A stretch of DNA of 58,117 nucleotides from Ahrensia sp. GTDB lineage: Bacteria; Pseudomonadota; Alphaproteobacteria; Rhizobiales; Rhizobiaceae. The notes beneath the pieces were generated by a model, which saw nothing but the letters and a program-made list of their open reading frames with translations, had not been told where the DNA came from and searched no databases. Numbering within the stretch: position 1 is the stretch's first letter; each line of letters opens with the position of its first letter. Positions 43,628 to 55,868 of this stretch are shown one piece after another. The position numbers and the translations under genes were made by a program. The DNA is taken from the NCBI GenBank assembly GCA_002706335.1, contig PAKZ01000034.1, positions 1 through 58,117 on the forward strand, read 5' to 3'.

Positions 43628-45910
43628 ATGCATGTGATACGTGAGGCGGATGCCGGACCACGGGTTCTGCTGAAACGGCTGCGCGAGATCATGGCGGAGC
43701 CAATGGAGCCGCAGGAGCGACTCGACCGGATCGTCCGCCAGATCGCCCAGAACATGGTCGCGGAAGTCTGCTCGGCCTACGTGCTGCGCGCCGACGACGT
43801 GCTCGAACTCTACGCTACGGTCGGCCTCAACCCGAATGCGGTGCACCTCTCCGCCCTGCGTCTCGGCCAGGGTCTTGTCGGCTCGATCGCCTCTTCGGCG
43901 CGGCCGTTGAACCTCGCCGAAGCCCAGAAACACCCCGCCTTCGAATATCTGCCGGAGACGGGCGAAGAGGTCTACAACTCCTTCCTCGGCGTGCCGATAC
44001 TGCGCGCCGGCCGCACGCTCGGCGTTCTCGTTGTCCAGAACGAGGCACACCGCGTCTATGGCGAGGACGAGGTCGAGGCGCTCGAAACAACAGCCATGGT
44101 GCTCGGCGAACTGATCGCCGCCGGCGACCTGAAACGCCTCTCGACGGCCGGTATCGAGCTCGACCTGACCCGGCCTGTCACCTCCAACGGACAGGCGCTC
44201 GCCGAAGGCATCGGCCTCGGCCACGTCGTCCTGCATGAACCGCGCATCGTCGTCACCAACCTGTTCAACGAGGACAGCGACACCGAAATCGAGCGCCTCG
44301 CCTCCGCGCTTTCCTCGCTGCGCCTGACGATCGACGACATGCTGGCGCGTCGCGAGATCGCCTTCGAGGGCGAACACCGCGACGTGCTGGAGAGCTACCG
44401 GATGTTCGCCCATGACAAGGGCTGGGTGCGGCGGCTGGAGGAAGCGATCCGCAACGGCCTGACGGCCGAGGCGAGCGTCGAGAAGGTCCAGAGCGACATG
44501 CGCGCCCGCATGTCGGTTGTCTCCGATCCCTATCTGCGCGAGCGCATGAGCGATTTCGACGATCTCGCCAACCGCCTGCTGCGCGAATTGATGGGCGAGG
44601 ACACCGCCAGCCGCGACGAAAAGCTGCCGCCGGACACGATCATCGTTGCGCGATCCATGGGCGCCGCCGAGCTGCTGGACTATCCGCGCAAGAACCTGCG
44701 CGGCCTCGTGCTCGAGGACGGCGCGGCAACGAGCCATGTCGTCATAGTCGCCCGCGCCATGGGCATTCCCGTGGTGGGCCAGGCCAAGGGTATCGTGGCG
44801 CTCTCGGAAAACGCCGACGCGATCATCGTCGACGGCCTGTCGGGCGACGTGCATCTGCGCCCGCAGCCGGATGTCGAGACGGCCTATGCTGAAAAGGTCC
44901 GCTTCCGCGCCCGCCGCCAGCAGGAATATCGCGATCTGCGCGACAAGCCTTCGATGACGAAGGACGGCCAGAGCTTCAACCTGCACATGAATGCCGGTCT
45001 CCTCGTCGACCTGCCGCAGCTCGACGAATCCGGCGCGGTCGGCATCGGACTGTTCCGCACCGAACTTCAATTCATGATCGCGGAGACCTTTCCGCGCGCC
45101 GAGGCGCAGGAAGCGCTCTACAGCAGCGTCCTGGAAGCCGCCGGCAAGAAGCCGGTGACCTTCCGCTCCCTAGATATCGGCGGAGACAAGGTGCTGCCCT
45201 ATTTCCGCGGCGCTCCGCAGGAGGAAAATCCGGCGCTCGGCTGGCGCGCCATCCGCCTGTCGCTCGACCGGCCAGGCCTGTTCCGGACCCAGCTGCGGGC
45301 GCTGCTAAAGGCAGCATCGGGCCGCGAATTGCGCATCATGCTGCCGATGGTCACGGATATTGGCGAGATCGAGCAGGCGCGCGCCATCATCAACCGCGAG
45401 GTGCAGCACCTTTCGCGCTTCGGCCATGGCCTGCCGACACGGCTGCGGCTCGGCGCGATGCTGGAGGTACCGGCGCTTCTCTTCGACCTCGAAGCGCTGA
45501 TGCGCGCCGTCGACTTCGTTTCGATCGGCTCGAACGACCTGTTCCAGTTCATGACCGCCACCGACCGCGGCAATCCGCAGATCGCGTCCCGCTTCGAACC
45601 GATATCGCGGCCTTTCCTGCGGGCGTTGCGCAGCGTCGTCCGTGCCGCGGAGAAAAACGGCACCGCGCTGACGCTTTGCGGCGAACTCGCCGGATCTCCG
45701 GTTTCCGCCCTGGCTCTGGCCGCGATCGGCATCCGCGATCTGTCGATGTCGGCGGCGGGCATCGGCCCAGTCAAGGCGGCGCTGCTGGCCACCGACCTCG
45801 CCGCGCTGTCGGCGACGCTGAACGAGGCGATTGAAAACGACCGCGGCGTCACCGATATGCGAAAGACAATCCGCGATTTCGCGGACAAACACGACATTCC
45901 CCTCACCTGA
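43628..45910 (+). CDS. ptsP: Phosphoenolpyruvate-protein phosphotransferase of the nitrogen PTS (EI-Ntr)
   Basis: First phosphocarrier of the PTS-Ntr, using PEP to phosphorylate NPr and influencing nitrogen, potassium and carbon-storage control. The N-terminal GAF domain (about 20-160) includes LEVYNSFLGVPILRAG-type sequence at GEEVYNSFLGVPILRAG. The phosphohistidine motif is DGAATSHVVIVARAMGIPVV. The PEP-binding barrel has FRSLDIGGDKVLPYF, IGLFRTELQFMI, MLPMVTDIGEI and GSNDLFQFMTATDR. The 760-residue reading uses ATG 43628, which directly abuts GGGAG. GTG 43634, six bases after that site, is the better-spaced start. Confidence 0.95.
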   Translation: MHVIREADAGPRVLLKRLREIMAEPMEPQERLDRIVRQIAQNMVAEVCSAYVLRADDVLELYATVGLNPNAVHLSALRLGQGLVGSIASSARPLNLAEAQKHPAFEYLPETGEEVYNSFLGVPILRAGRTLGVLVVQNEAHRVYGEDEVEALETTAMVLGELIAAGDLKRLSTAGIELDLTRPVTSNGQALAEGIGLGHVVLHEPRIVVTNLFNEDSDTEIERLASALSSLRLTIDDMLARREIAFEGEHRDVLESYRMFAHDKGWVRRLEEAIRNGLTAEASVEKVQSDMRARMSVVSDPYLRERMSDFDDLANRLLRELMGEDTASRDEKLPPDTIIVARSMGAAELLDYPRKNLRGLVLEDGAATSHVVIVARAMGIPVVGQAKGIVALSENADAIIVDGLSGDVHLRPQPDVETAYAEKVRFRARRQQEYRDLRDKPSMTKDGQSFNLHMNAGLLVDLPQLDESGAVGIGLFRTELQFMIAETFPRAEAQEALYSSVLEAAGKKPVTFRSLDIGGDKVLPYFRGAPQEENPALGWRAIRLSLDRPGLFRTQLRALLKAASGRELRIMLPMVTDIGEIEQARAIINREVQHLSRFGHGLPTRLRLGAMLEVPALLFDLEALMRAVDFVSIGSNDLFQFMTATDRGNPQIASRFEPISRPFLRALRSVVRAAEKNGTALTLCGELAGSPVSALALAAIGIRDLSMSAAGIGPVKAALLATDLAALSATLNEAIENDRGVTDMRKTIRDFADKHDIPLT

Positions 45911-45933
45911 GAGCATGACCGGCGCACCGACGC

Positions 45934-47007
45934 ATGATTGAACTTCCCGCCGACAAGATGGACCTGATGGTCAAGCGCTTCGCCATGCTGGAAAGCGAAT
46001 TGGCGAACGGTCCCGACAGCGAGACCTATGTGAAGCTCGCCTCGGAATATGCCGAGCTGGAGGACATTGTCGGCCGCATCAACGCCTATCGCGCCGCGCT
46101 CTCCGAACGCGACGACCTGAATATCCTGCTCTCCGACAAGGCGACCGATGGCGACATGCGCGCGCTCGCCGAGATGGAGTTGCCGGAAGTCGAGGAGAAG
46201 ATCGAGGCGCTGCAAAAGGACATCCAGCTCCTGCTGCTGCCCAAGGACGCCGCCGACACCAAGGACGCCATTCTCGAAATCCGGGCCGGCACCGGCGGCC
46301 TCGAAGCCGCCCTATTCGCCGGTGACCTTTTCCGCATGTACGAGCGCTACGCGGCCGGCCATGGCTGGAAGATCGAGATCATCTCCGCCTCCGAGGGCGA
46401 CGCCGGCGGCTACAAGGAAATCATCGCCAAGGTATCGGGGCGCGGCGTCTTCTCGCGGCTGAAGTTCGAATCCGGCGTCCACCGCGTCCAGCGCGTGCCC
46501 GAAACCGAGGCTGGCGGGCGTATCCACACCTCCGCGGCAACCGTCGCCGTCCTGCCGCAAGCCGAGGATGTCGATGTCGATATTCGCGACCAGGACATCC
46601 GGATCGACACGATGCGCGCATCAGGCGCCGGCGGCCAGCACGTCAACACGACCGACTCGGCTGTCCGCATTACCCATATCCCCACCGGCATCGTCGTCGT
46701 CCAGGCGGAAAAGTCCCAGCACCAGAACCGCGCCCGCGCCATGGAGGTCCTGCGCGCCCGCCTCTACGACATGGAACGCCAGAAGGCCGCCGACGAACGC
46801 GCCGAATCGCGCCGCCTGCAAGTCGGATCGGGCGACCGCTCCGAACGCATCCGCACCTACAACTTCCCGCAGGGCCGGCTGACCGACCATCGCATCAACC
46901 TGACGCTGTACAAGCTGGATCGCGTCATGGAGGGCGAACTCGACGACGTGATCGATCCGCTGATCGCCGATCACCAGGCGAAACTGCTCTCCGAGGAGCC
47001 CGCATGA
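45934..47007 (+). CDS. prfA: Peptide chain release factor 1
   Basis: Recognises UAA and UAG stop codons and triggers peptide release. It has 357 residues. The catalytic GGQ lies in [20 protein letters not shown], its glutamine being the target of PrmC encoded next. The codon-recognition domain precedes it, with [20 protein letters not shown] and [40 protein letters not shown] and [20 protein letters not shown] complete the family. It overlaps prmC by 4 bp. Confidence 0.97.
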   Translation: MIELPADKMDLMVKRFAMLESELANGPDSETYVKLASEYAELEDIVGRINAYRAALSERDDLNILLSDKATDGDMRALAEMELPEVEEKIEALQKDIQLLLLPKDAADTKDAILEIRAGTGGLEAALFAGDLFRMYERYAAGHGWKIEIISASEGDAGGYKEIIAKVSGRGVFSRLKFESGVHRVQRVPETEAGGRIHTSAATVAVLPQAEDVDVDIRDQDIRIDTMRASGAGGQHVNTTDSAVRITHIPTGIVVVQAEKSQHQNRARAMEVLRARLYDMERQKAADERAESRRLQVGSGDRSERIRTYNFPQGRLTDHRINLTLYKLDRVMEGELDDVIDPLIADHQAKLLSEEPA

Positions 47008-47876
47008 GCGCCGAGATCGCCCCGCAATCGATCGAAGGCCTGTTCCAGGATTCGAGGCGGCGGCTCGCCGAAGCCGGCATTGTCACCCCCGATCTGGACA
47101 CGAGCCTGCTTCTCGAACATGCGACCGGCTTTACCGTGTTGTCGCGCATCACCGAGGCGGGCCGGATCGTACCGCCGGATCTGATCGAGCGTTTCGAGGA
47201 CTGCCTCGCCCGCCGACTTCGTCGTGAACCGGTCCATCGCATCATCGGCGAGCGTGAATTCTACGGCCTGCCGCTGAAGCTCAACGCCTCGACCCTGGTG
47301 CCGCGTCCGGACACCGAAACGCTGGTCGACCTCGTACTGCCCTTCGTCAAGGACACGGTCCGCCAGACCGGCCCCTGCCGCATCCTCGATCTCGGCACGG
47401 GAACCGGGGCAATCGCGCTCGCACTTCTCGCAACGGTGCCGGGGACGGTCGCGATCGGCAGCGACATTTCCGATGAGGCCCTCGACGCGGCCGAACAGAA
47501 TGCCGCGGCACTTCGACTGGAAGACCGCTTCGCACCCGTCCGCTCGGACTGGTTCGAGGCGATTGCCGGCGAATTCGACCTGATCCTGTCCAATCCGCCC
47601 TATATCCGCATCGGCGACATCGCTTCGCTCGACAGCGATGTGCGCGATTATGACCCGTTGGCCGCGCTCGACGGCGGCGGCGACGGACTGGCCGCCTACC
47701 GCATCCTGGCCGAGCAGGCGCCGGCATATATGTCCGGCCGGGGCGCGCTCGCAGTCGAAATCGGTCATGATCAAAAAGAAGACGTGACGATTCTTTTCGA
47801 AGACCTCGGATTTCGCAGAATCGGTATACGAAAGGACTATTCGGGCCACGATCGGGCACTTTTTTTTGTGAAATGA
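47004..47876 (+). CDS. prmC: Release factor glutamine methyltransferase
   Basis: N5-methylates the GGQ glutamine of RF1 and RF2, increasing release efficiency. The 290-residue protein has an N-terminal helical RF-binding domain and a Rossmann domain with [20 protein letters not shown] and the catalytic NPPY in [20 protein letters not shown]. The segment [20 protein letters not shown] and [13 protein letters not shown] are also typical. Its ATG overlaps the prfA stop (ATGA), so enzyme and substrate are translationally coupled. Confidence 0.96.
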   Translation: MSAEIAPQSIEGLFQDSRRRLAEAGIVTPDLDTSLLLEHATGFTVLSRITEAGRIVPPDLIERFEDCLARRLRREPVHRIIGEREFYGLPLKLNASTLVPRPDTETLVDLVLPFVKDTVRQTGPCRILDLGTGTGAIALALLATVPGTVAIGSDISDEALDAAEQNAAALRLEDRFAPVRSDWFEAIAGEFDLILSNPPYIRIGDIASLDSDVRDYDPLAALDGGGDGLAAYRILAEQAPAYMSGRGALAVEIGHDQKEDVTILFEDLGFRRIGIRKDYSGHDRALFFVK

Positions 47877-48078
47877 CAGAAACTTGCATGCTGTTGTGAA
47901 AAAATCACTTGGCAATGCACCATCGGAAGGCTACCTAGTTGGTAGCGGCTTACTAATCAGGCCGCTGGTCCGGCACCCAACGGAAAACCCGAATGTGACC
48001 GTGCGGACACCCGCCTTCCCGTTGATCAATTGTGCGAGATCGGCGAAGAGGCACGCACACAAGCCAATTCATAATCCT

Positions 48079-48105
48079 GGGCGAGGTAAGGGGAAACCTT
48101 CGCCC
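48079..48105 (+). promoter_or_regulatory. hairpin in the leader of the DUF4167 gene
   Basis: GGGCGAGGT and ACC(T)TCGCCC form a stem with one bulged T and a purine-rich loop, 59 bp before the ATG at 48164. Earlier in the 287-bp gap are CTACC-TAGTT-GGTAG and GCGGC/GCCGC stems, plus GTGA-A5-TCAC (47896-47908). No open frame in the gap looks genuine, so it is probably a structured 5' leader plus promoter. Confidence 0.45.
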
Positions 48106-48163
48106 GGAACGGACAGGCGCAATGCGCACTCTGTATGCACTGTAATGACAACATGAGAGTCTG

Positions 48164-48874
48164 ATGAGACCACAACAGCAAGGTCGCCGCCAGCGCAATC
48201 GCAACAGCGGCGGGGGCAACAGGCGTAACCAGAATCCGCTTTCCCGGAATTACGAGAGCAACGGTCCGGACGTTAAGATCCGCGGCAATGCCCAGGTGAT
48301 CGCCGACAAATACGCTACGCTCGCCCGCGACGCGCTTTCGTCCGGCGACAGTGTGATGGCGGAGAACTATCTCCAGCACGCCGAACACTACAACCGCATC
48401 ATCATGGCCGCGCAGGCTCAAATGCAGGCGCAGCGCGATGAACGTCAGCAGTCGGACGACGACAATGACGACGGCGGCGACGACAACAACAATTCGGCGC
48501 AGGACGCATCCTCCGACAATGGCGGAGAACAGCGCCAGCGTCGCGACCGTCAGGAACGGCAGGATCGGCCTGAGCGGCAGGACCGGCAAGATCGCGGCGA
48601 GCGCAAGGAACGCAAGGCTGCCAATGGCGACGCCAGGCCGAACGGCGAGGATGCTTCCGAAGCACCGCAGCCGGTGATCGGCGAAACGCCTGTCGAAGTG
48701 GCGATGGAAGAGCAGGAACAGGCCGCCGCCAGCGCGCCGCGCCGCGCTCCCGCGCGCCGTCCGCGCAAGCCTCGCGCGACCAAGGAACAGGCTGCGTCGG
48801 ATGGCGAGAGCGGTTCCGAGGGGGGCGACAATTCGTCCCCGGACGACAGCAAGGCAGTCGCGGCCGAGGCCTGA
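48164..48874 (+). CDS. DUF4167 domain protein
   Basis: A 236-residue alphaproteobacterial protein. The N-terminal DUF4167 domain (about 1-85) includes GRRQRNRNSGGGNRRNQNPL and IRGNAQVIADKYATLARDAL. The remainder is charged low complexity: acidic DDDNDDGGDDNNNS, then R/Q/D/E-rich repeats such as RQERQDRPERQDRQDRGERK, then an Ala/Arg-rich tail. It is probably disordered. The basic N-terminus suggests nucleic-acid binding, but function is not established. It follows prmC and is closed by a strong terminator before clpB. Confidence 0.9.
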   Translation: MRPQQQGRRQRNRNSGGGNRRNQNPLSRNYESNGPDVKIRGNAQVIADKYATLARDALSSGDSVMAENYLQHAEHYNRIIMAAQAQMQAQRDERQQSDDDNDDGGDDNNNSAQDASSDNGGEQRQRRDRQERQDRPERQDRQDRGERKERKAANGDARPNGEDASEAPQPVIGETPVEVAMEEQEQAAASAPRRAPARRPRKPRATKEQAASDGESGSEGGDNSSPDDSKAVAAEA

Positions 48875-48902
48875 GCCGAACCCCGACAATCGGTGAATAT
48901 CG

Positions 48903-48935
48903 AACCCGCATCGCCCCGCGATGCGGGTTTCTTCT
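48903..48935 (+). terminator. intrinsic terminator after the DUF4167 gene
   Basis: AACCCGCATCG (48903-48913) and CGATGCGGGTT (48919-48929) form a perfect 11-bp stem with a 5-nt loop, followed by TCTTCTT. It lies 29 bp after the stop and separates the lysC-to-DUF4167 block from clpB. Confidence 0.85.
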
Positions 48936-49073
48936 TGTCGCACCCGTCCCCTCTTTTTTTCGCCATCGCCAGTTCCCATATTCAGTCCGAACAGTGGTTT
49001 GCCGCTTGCGGGAACCCGTCATCGATGATCCGGCAGTGCTCGAACGAGGCTTTCCGGACGATTGGAGACCGAC

Positions 49074-51680
<2,607 letters not shown>

Positions 51681-51707
51681 GCGCGAACCCTCGCAGAAAA
51701 ACGACAT

Positions 51708-51739
51708 CTGACCCGGACAATGGCCGGGTCAGCCTTTTT
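51708..51739 (+). terminator. intrinsic terminator of clpB
   Basis: CTGACCCGG (51708-51716) pairs with CCGGGTCAG (51724-51732) as a perfect 9-bp stem with a 7-nt loop, followed by CCTTTTTG. It lies 28 bp after the clpB stop. Confidence 0.85.
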
Positions 51740-51836
51740 GATGCCGCTATTGTGAAAAATCCTGCGTTTCGAAGGGACGAAATCGCGTGCGAGCAGTTAT
51801 ATCTCGCAGGAATCATTTTGTGCCCTGGAAACCCGC

Positions 51837-53264
51837 ATGAAGACCTCCCTTACGATCGGCCTGCTCTTCCTCCTTGCCCCGGCCATGGCGGCGGCGTCCG
51901 CCCTTTCCGCGCAGGCGGGGCAAACTGGCCAGACCTATTCCGTCGCGCAGGCCGATGTCGGGGTCTTCATCGACAATCACGGACGGCGCGTCTATTTCGA
52001 CCGCCGCACCAACCGGATCATCGCGGTTGAAGAGCCGCAGCCGCTGCAAAACCTGCTGGAGCGGGTCTTGCCGCCGCTGGCGGCGTCGCCGGAAATGGAC
52101 CCCAACACGTTTCCGCCTGCGCCAGAACCGGCACCGGGCGCGCGCAATGCCAACGCCGACCCCGTTCCCGCGCCCGAATCGGTGGAGCGGGGCCCGATCC
52201 CAGGCGTTTCTCCGGGCGGCAGCGAACCCGAAATCCGCAGCCTCGACGAATTGCTGGCCGAGCCCGATCCCGACGCAAAGGTGCGGATCATCCCGCCGAC
52301 TGGCCAGGCTCCCGAACCGCAGATCGTCCCGGCGCCCGATAACGGCCCGACGCCCGGCATCGAAGAGCAACCCGGCACCGAAACAGCCGCCTTGCCGCGT
52401 CCCGAACCGGCCGTCCCGTCCAAGGGACCGGCGGTCGCAAGGCTTCAAATCCTGCTGGACCGCCTTGGTTTCTCACCGGGCGTGATCGACGGCCAGATGG
52501 GCTCCAATGTGCGAAAGGCTGTGGCGGCCGCGAGCGACGTGACCGGCGTCGCCTTGACCGCCGGCGACGAAGCGGCGATCGACGCGGGACTGGAACGCAC
52601 CGGCGGGCCGGCATTCATCGAATACGTGATTTCGCCCCAAGACGTGGCGGGTCCGTTCGCCGAGCGCATTCCCACGGACTACGCCGAAAAGGCGCAGATG
52701 ACCGCCCTGTCATACACCTCGCCGGCGGAGATGCTGGCGGAACGCTTCCACATGGCGCAAAGCTACCTGGAGCAGCTCAATCCCGACGTGAATTTCTACC
52801 GCGCCGGCAGCGTCATCCGCGTCGCCGCCGTCGGCCGCAATGTCGACAAGCCGGTCGTCCGGATCGAGGCCGACAAGGCCAATGAGCAAGTGCGCGCCTA
52901 TGATGAGGCGGGGCAACTGATCGCGGCCTATCCGGCGACCATCGGTTCGTCCGACACGCCGTCACCATCGGGCACGGTGCAGGTCGAACGTGTCGCCTTC
53001 GATCCCAACTACACCTACAATCCGAAGATCAATTTCGTGCAGGGCACCAACACGAAGGTGTTGACCATTCCGCCCGGTCCCAATGGTCCGGTCGGCTCGA
53101 TCTGGATCGCCCTGTCGAAACCGACCTATGGCATCCATGGCACGCCGGAACCCGATCGCATCGGCAAGACCAATTCGCATGGCTGCGTGCGGCTGACCAA
53201 CTGGGACGCCGCCGAGCTGGCAAGGCTTGTCAGCAAGGGGGTAACAGTCGAATTCATCGACTAG
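51837..53264 (+). CDS. L,D-transpeptidase (YkuD) with peptidoglycan-binding domain
   Basis: Secreted cell-wall enzyme of 475 residues forming 3-3 cross-links or attaching proteins to peptidoglycan. The signal peptide spans MKTSLTIGLLFLLAPAMAAA. A long proline-rich linker (about 65-195) follows. The PG_binding_1 motif is ARLQILLDRLGFSPGVIDGQ, and a LysM-like stretch is FHMAQSYLEQLNPDVNFYRA. The YkuD domain (about 345-475) has the histidine in YGIHGTPEPDRIG and the nucleophile Cys450 in SHGCVRLTNWDA. L,D-cross-links are prominent in polar-growing rhizobia, which fits. Confidence 0.93.
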   Translation: MKTSLTIGLLFLLAPAMAAASALSAQAGQTGQTYSVAQADVGVFIDNHGRRVYFDRRTNRIIAVEEPQPLQNLLERVLPPLAASPEMDPNTFPPAPEPAPGARNANADPVPAPESVERGPIPGVSPGGSEPEIRSLDELLAEPDPDAKVRIIPPTGQAPEPQIVPAPDNGPTPGIEEQPGTETAALPRPEPAVPSKGPAVARLQILLDRLGFSPGVIDGQMGSNVRKAVAAASDVTGVALTAGDEAAIDAGLERTGGPAFIEYVISPQDVAGPFAERIPTDYAEKAQMTALSYTSPAEMLAERFHMAQSYLEQLNPDVNFYRAGSVIRVAAVGRNVDKPVVRIEADKANEQVRAYDEAGQLIAAYPATIGSSDTPSPSGTVQVERVAFDPNYTYNPKINFVQGTNTKVLTIPPGPNGPVGSIWIALSKPTYGIHGTPEPDRIGKTNSHGCVRLTNWDAAELARLVSKGVTVEFID

Positions 53265-53297
53265 GACGGGCGGCCGCGCCGGGGTAGCGTTCGAGCC

Positions 53298-53666
53298 ATG
53301 TTGCTTGATGAATACAACGCCTATTGCGCCTCGCTTCCGCACACGACCCACGTCGTCCAGTGGGGCGATGCGCATGTCTGGAAGGTCGGCGGCAAGGTCT
53401 TCGCCATCGCCGGCTGGAGCGCGGGCGACGAACTCGCCGTGACCTTCAAGGTGTCCGAACTCGGATTCGATATACTGAAGCAGCAGCCCGGCCTGCGCCC
53501 GGCCCCCTATCTCGCCTCGCGCGGCATGACCTGGATCCAGCGGACGTCCGGCGAAAGCATGGATGACGCAGCGCTGAAGGACTACCTCGCCGAAAGCCAT
53601 CGTCTGGTCGCCGCGAAGTTGACCCGCAAGCTTCGCCGCGAACTCGGCCTCGACACCGCGACGTAA
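53298..53666 (+). CDS. MmcQ/YjbR family protein
   Basis: A 122-residue small alpha/beta protein with the MmcQ/YjbR (CyaY-like fold) signature: GDAHVWKVGGKVFAIAGWSA, LAVTFKVSELGFDILKQQPG and PYLASRGMTWIQR. It is often labelled DNA-binding by structural analogy, but its function is unproven. ATG 53298 lies 33 bp after the transpeptidase stop, so it may be co-transcribed. Confidence 0.9.
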   Translation: MLLDEYNAYCASLPHTTHVVQWGDAHVWKVGGKVFAIAGWSAGDELAVTFKVSELGFDILKQQPGLRPAPYLASRGMTWIQRTSGESMDDAALKDYLAESHRLVAAKLTRKLRRELGLDTAT

Positions 53667-53771
53667 CTGCAAGGCCCCGTCTCCGGGCGACAATATTCCC
53701 GGTTTACATTGCAGCGCAGCAATCGCAGAATACCGGAAAACAGCGGTTACGAACCTGCGAGACAAGAAGAC

Positions 53772-54653
53772 ATGACGGGAAGCATCAAGACACTCGGCGT
53801 AATCGGCGCCGGCCAGATGGGCTGTGGCATCGCGCAGGTTAGCGCAACCGCCGGCTATGACGTGAAACTCAATGACATCTCGCTGGAGAATGCCGAAGCC
53901 GGCAAAGCGAAGATCGTCGAGGCGATGGATCGCGCAGTGGGCGGCGGCAAAATGGACAAGGCCGACGCCGACGCGGCGGCGGCGCGGATTGTCCCGGTCG
54001 GCACGCTGGAGGATCTGTCCGATTGCGATCTCGTCATCGAGGCCGCCAGCGAGAAGGAAGAGGTCAAGCGCGGCATCTTCTCCAAGCTCTGCCCGGTGCT
54101 GAAACCCGAAGCGATGCTCGCCTCCAACACCTCGTCGATCTCGATCACCCGTCTCGCCGCGTCGACCGACCGGCCCGAACGCTTCATGGGCATCCATTTC
54201 ATGAATCCGGTGCCGCGCATGAAGCTGGTCGAACTGGTGCGCGGCATCGCCACCGAGGACGTCACCTTCGAGGCATCGAAAGCCTATGTGGCCACGCTCG
54301 GCAAGACGACCACCGTTTCCGAAGACTTCCCCGCCTTCATCGTCAACCGCATCCTGCTGCCGATGATCAACGAGGCGATCTACACGCTCTATGAAGGCGT
54401 CGGATCGGTCGAGGCGATCGACACCGCGATGAAGCTCGGCGCCAATCACCCGATGGGGCCGCTGGAACTGGCCGATTTCATCGGGCTCGATACCTGCCTG
54501 TCGATCATGCAGGTGCTGCATGACGGGCTGTCGGATTCGAAATACCGGCCCTGTCCGCTGCTGGTGAAATATGTCGAGGCCGGCTGGCTGGGCCGCAAGA
54601 CGGGCCGCGGCTTCTACGATTATCGCGGCGAGACGCCGGTTCCCACGCGCTGA
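53772..54653 (+). CDS. 3-hydroxybutyryl-CoA dehydrogenase
   Basis: NAD(P)-dependent dehydrogenase of 293 residues interconverting acetoacetyl-CoA and 3-hydroxybutyryl-CoA. The Rossmann motif is GVIGAGQMGCGIAQVSA. The catalytic His-Glu dyad is in FMGIHFMNPVPRMKLVELVR. The C-terminal dimerisation domain has AFIVNRILLPMINEAIYTLY, ANHPMGPLELADFIGLDTCL and GWLGRKTGRGFYDY. ATG 53772 matches the conserved N-terminus. In many rhizobia this gene directly follows etfBA. Here it lies about 50 kb away, after the MmcQ gene. Confidence 0.94.
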   Translation: MTGSIKTLGVIGAGQMGCGIAQVSATAGYDVKLNDISLENAEAGKAKIVEAMDRAVGGGKMDKADADAAAARIVPVGTLEDLSDCDLVIEAASEKEEVKRGIFSKLCPVLKPEAMLASNTSSISITRLAASTDRPERFMGIHFMNPVPRMKLVELVRGIATEDVTFEASKAYVATLGKTTTVSEDFPAFIVNRILLPMINEAIYTLYEGVGSVEAIDTAMKLGANHPMGPLELADFIGLDTCLSIMQVLHDGLSDSKYRPCPLLVKYVEAGWLGRKTGRGFYDYRGETPVPTR

Positions 54654-54894
54654 CGCGACCGGGAGAGGAAAGGGAGGCCCCGTTCGATCCGTGGGGCAAT
54701 CTTGGACCGTTCAAGGCCTCCCGCCACCGGAAGGTGGGTGCGCCCCCGCCCTCCGGCTTTGACCAACTATCAACATCGGCAGTCACGCGATGTGCGATGT
54801 GTCACAGACGCGACCGGATCGAATCTCCGCCGCCCGCTTGCCCGGCCGGGCCCCGATGCCTAAGACAGGACCGGATACAAAAAGGAACGATCGC
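54654..54894. other. 241-bp spacer with hairpins
   Basis: No coding signal was found here. The inverted repeat GGGAGGCC (54672-54679) and GGCCTCCC (54715-54722), and CCACC-GGAA-GGTGG (54724-54737), could end the dehydrogenase transcript, but no T tract follows. AAAGGA at 54881-54886 is the ribosome-binding site of the MoxR gene. Confidence 0.5.
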
Positions 54895-55737
54895 ATGCTG
54901 TTCGAAGGCACCGATGCCTATGTCGCCGAGAAGGATCTTACCGTCGCCGTCAACGCGGCGATCCGGCTGGAACGGCCGCTCCTGGTCAAGGGCGAACCGG
55001 GCACCGGCAAGACCGAACTGGCCAAGCAGGTTGCCGCGGCGCTGGACCTCGATCTGATCGAATGGCACGTCAAGTCGACCACCAAGGCGCAGCAGGGTCT
55101 TTACGAATATGACGCGGTCTCGCGGCTGCGCGATTCCCAGCTCGGCGATCCCCGTTTCGAGGACATCACCAACTACATCAAGCGCGGCAAATTGTGGGAA
55201 GCGTTCACCGCCGACAAGCGCACCGTGCTGCTGATCGACGAGATCGACAAGGCCGATATCGAGTTTCCGAACGATCTGCTGCAGGAACTCGACCGGATGG
55301 AGTTCTTTGTCTACGAGACCGGCGAGACGATCCGCGCGAACCACCGTCCGATCATCATCATCACCTCGAACAACGAGAAGGAACTGCCGGACGCCTTCCT
55401 GCGCCGCTGTTTCTTCCACTACATCAAGTTCCCGGATTTCGAGACGCTCAAGGCGATCGTCGACGTCCACTATCCCGGCATCAAGCAAAATCTTGTCCAT
55501 GCCGCGCTGACCCAGTTCTACGAAATCCGCGATATTGCGGGGCTGAAGAAGAAACCGTCGACATCGGAAGTGCTCGACTGGATACGCCTGCTGGTCGCCG
55601 ACGACGTGGAGCCGGAGACGCTGCGCGGCGAAGCGAAGAACGCCCTGCCGAAACTGCACGGCGCCCTGCTCAAGAACGAGCAGGACGTGCATCTGTTCGA
55701 GCGACTCGCCTTTCTTGCAAGGCAGCGCGGCGGGTGA
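54895..55737 (+). CDS. MoxR family AAA ATPase
   Basis: A 280-residue AAA+ ATPase of the MoxR/CoxD group, which remodels or activates protein complexes with a von Willebrand factor A partner. Walker A is in LLVKGEPGTGKTELAKQVAA. Walker B is in VLLIDEIDKADIEFPNDLLQ, sensor 1 is IIITSNNEKELPDAFLRRCF, and the C-terminal lid has TSEVLDWIRLLVADDVE. ATG 54895 has AAAGGA 8 bp upstream; a longer in-frame start at 54790 is not needed. The usual downstream VWA gene is missing, because the metA riboswitch begins 50 bp after the stop. Confidence 0.92.
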   Translation: MLFEGTDAYVAEKDLTVAVNAAIRLERPLLVKGEPGTGKTELAKQVAAALDLDLIEWHVKSTTKAQQGLYEYDAVSRLRDSQLGDPRFEDITNYIKRGKLWEAFTADKRTVLLIDEIDKADIEFPNDLLQELDRMEFFVYETGETIRANHRPIIIITSNNEKELPDAFLRRCFFHYIKFPDFETLKAIVDVHYPGIKQNLVHAALTQFYEIRDIAGLKKKPSTSEVLDWIRLLVADDVEPETLRGEAKNALPKLHGALLKNEQDVHLFERLAFLARQRGG

Positions 55738-55787
55738 GCGCAGCCCAAAGCATTGACCGCATGCCCTTTCAGGCATATCTATCGCCC

Positions 55788-55839
55788 CGTGGTGATTTGG
55801 CCGGCCGGCTTGCAGCCACGTAAAAAAACTCGCTAAAGG
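55788..55839 (+). ncRNA. SAM-II riboswitch (metA RNA)
   Basis: The near-invariant SAM-II elements appear in order: CGTGGTGATTTG, GGCCGGCCGGCTTGCAGCCACG, a run of seven A residues and GCTAAAG (55832-55838). CGTGG pairs with CCACG, and the downstream A-rich strand plus GCTAAAG forms the pseudoknot binding S-adenosylmethionine. It lies 80 bp before metA in the expected orientation. High SAM should lower metA expression. Confidence 0.96.
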
Positions 55840-55868
55840 GCCGAGACGAAATTTTGAAAAACGTCCCG

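Noticed and set aside
48538-48610. Tandem DNA repeat in the DUF4167 gene
   Set aside because: The protein shows RQER/RQDR-like low complexity, but the DNA units are irregular and not true tandem repeats.
48940-49073. Heat-shock (RpoH) promoter before clpB
   Set aside because: CTTG-containing and CCCATATT-like segments exist but not at the required spacing.
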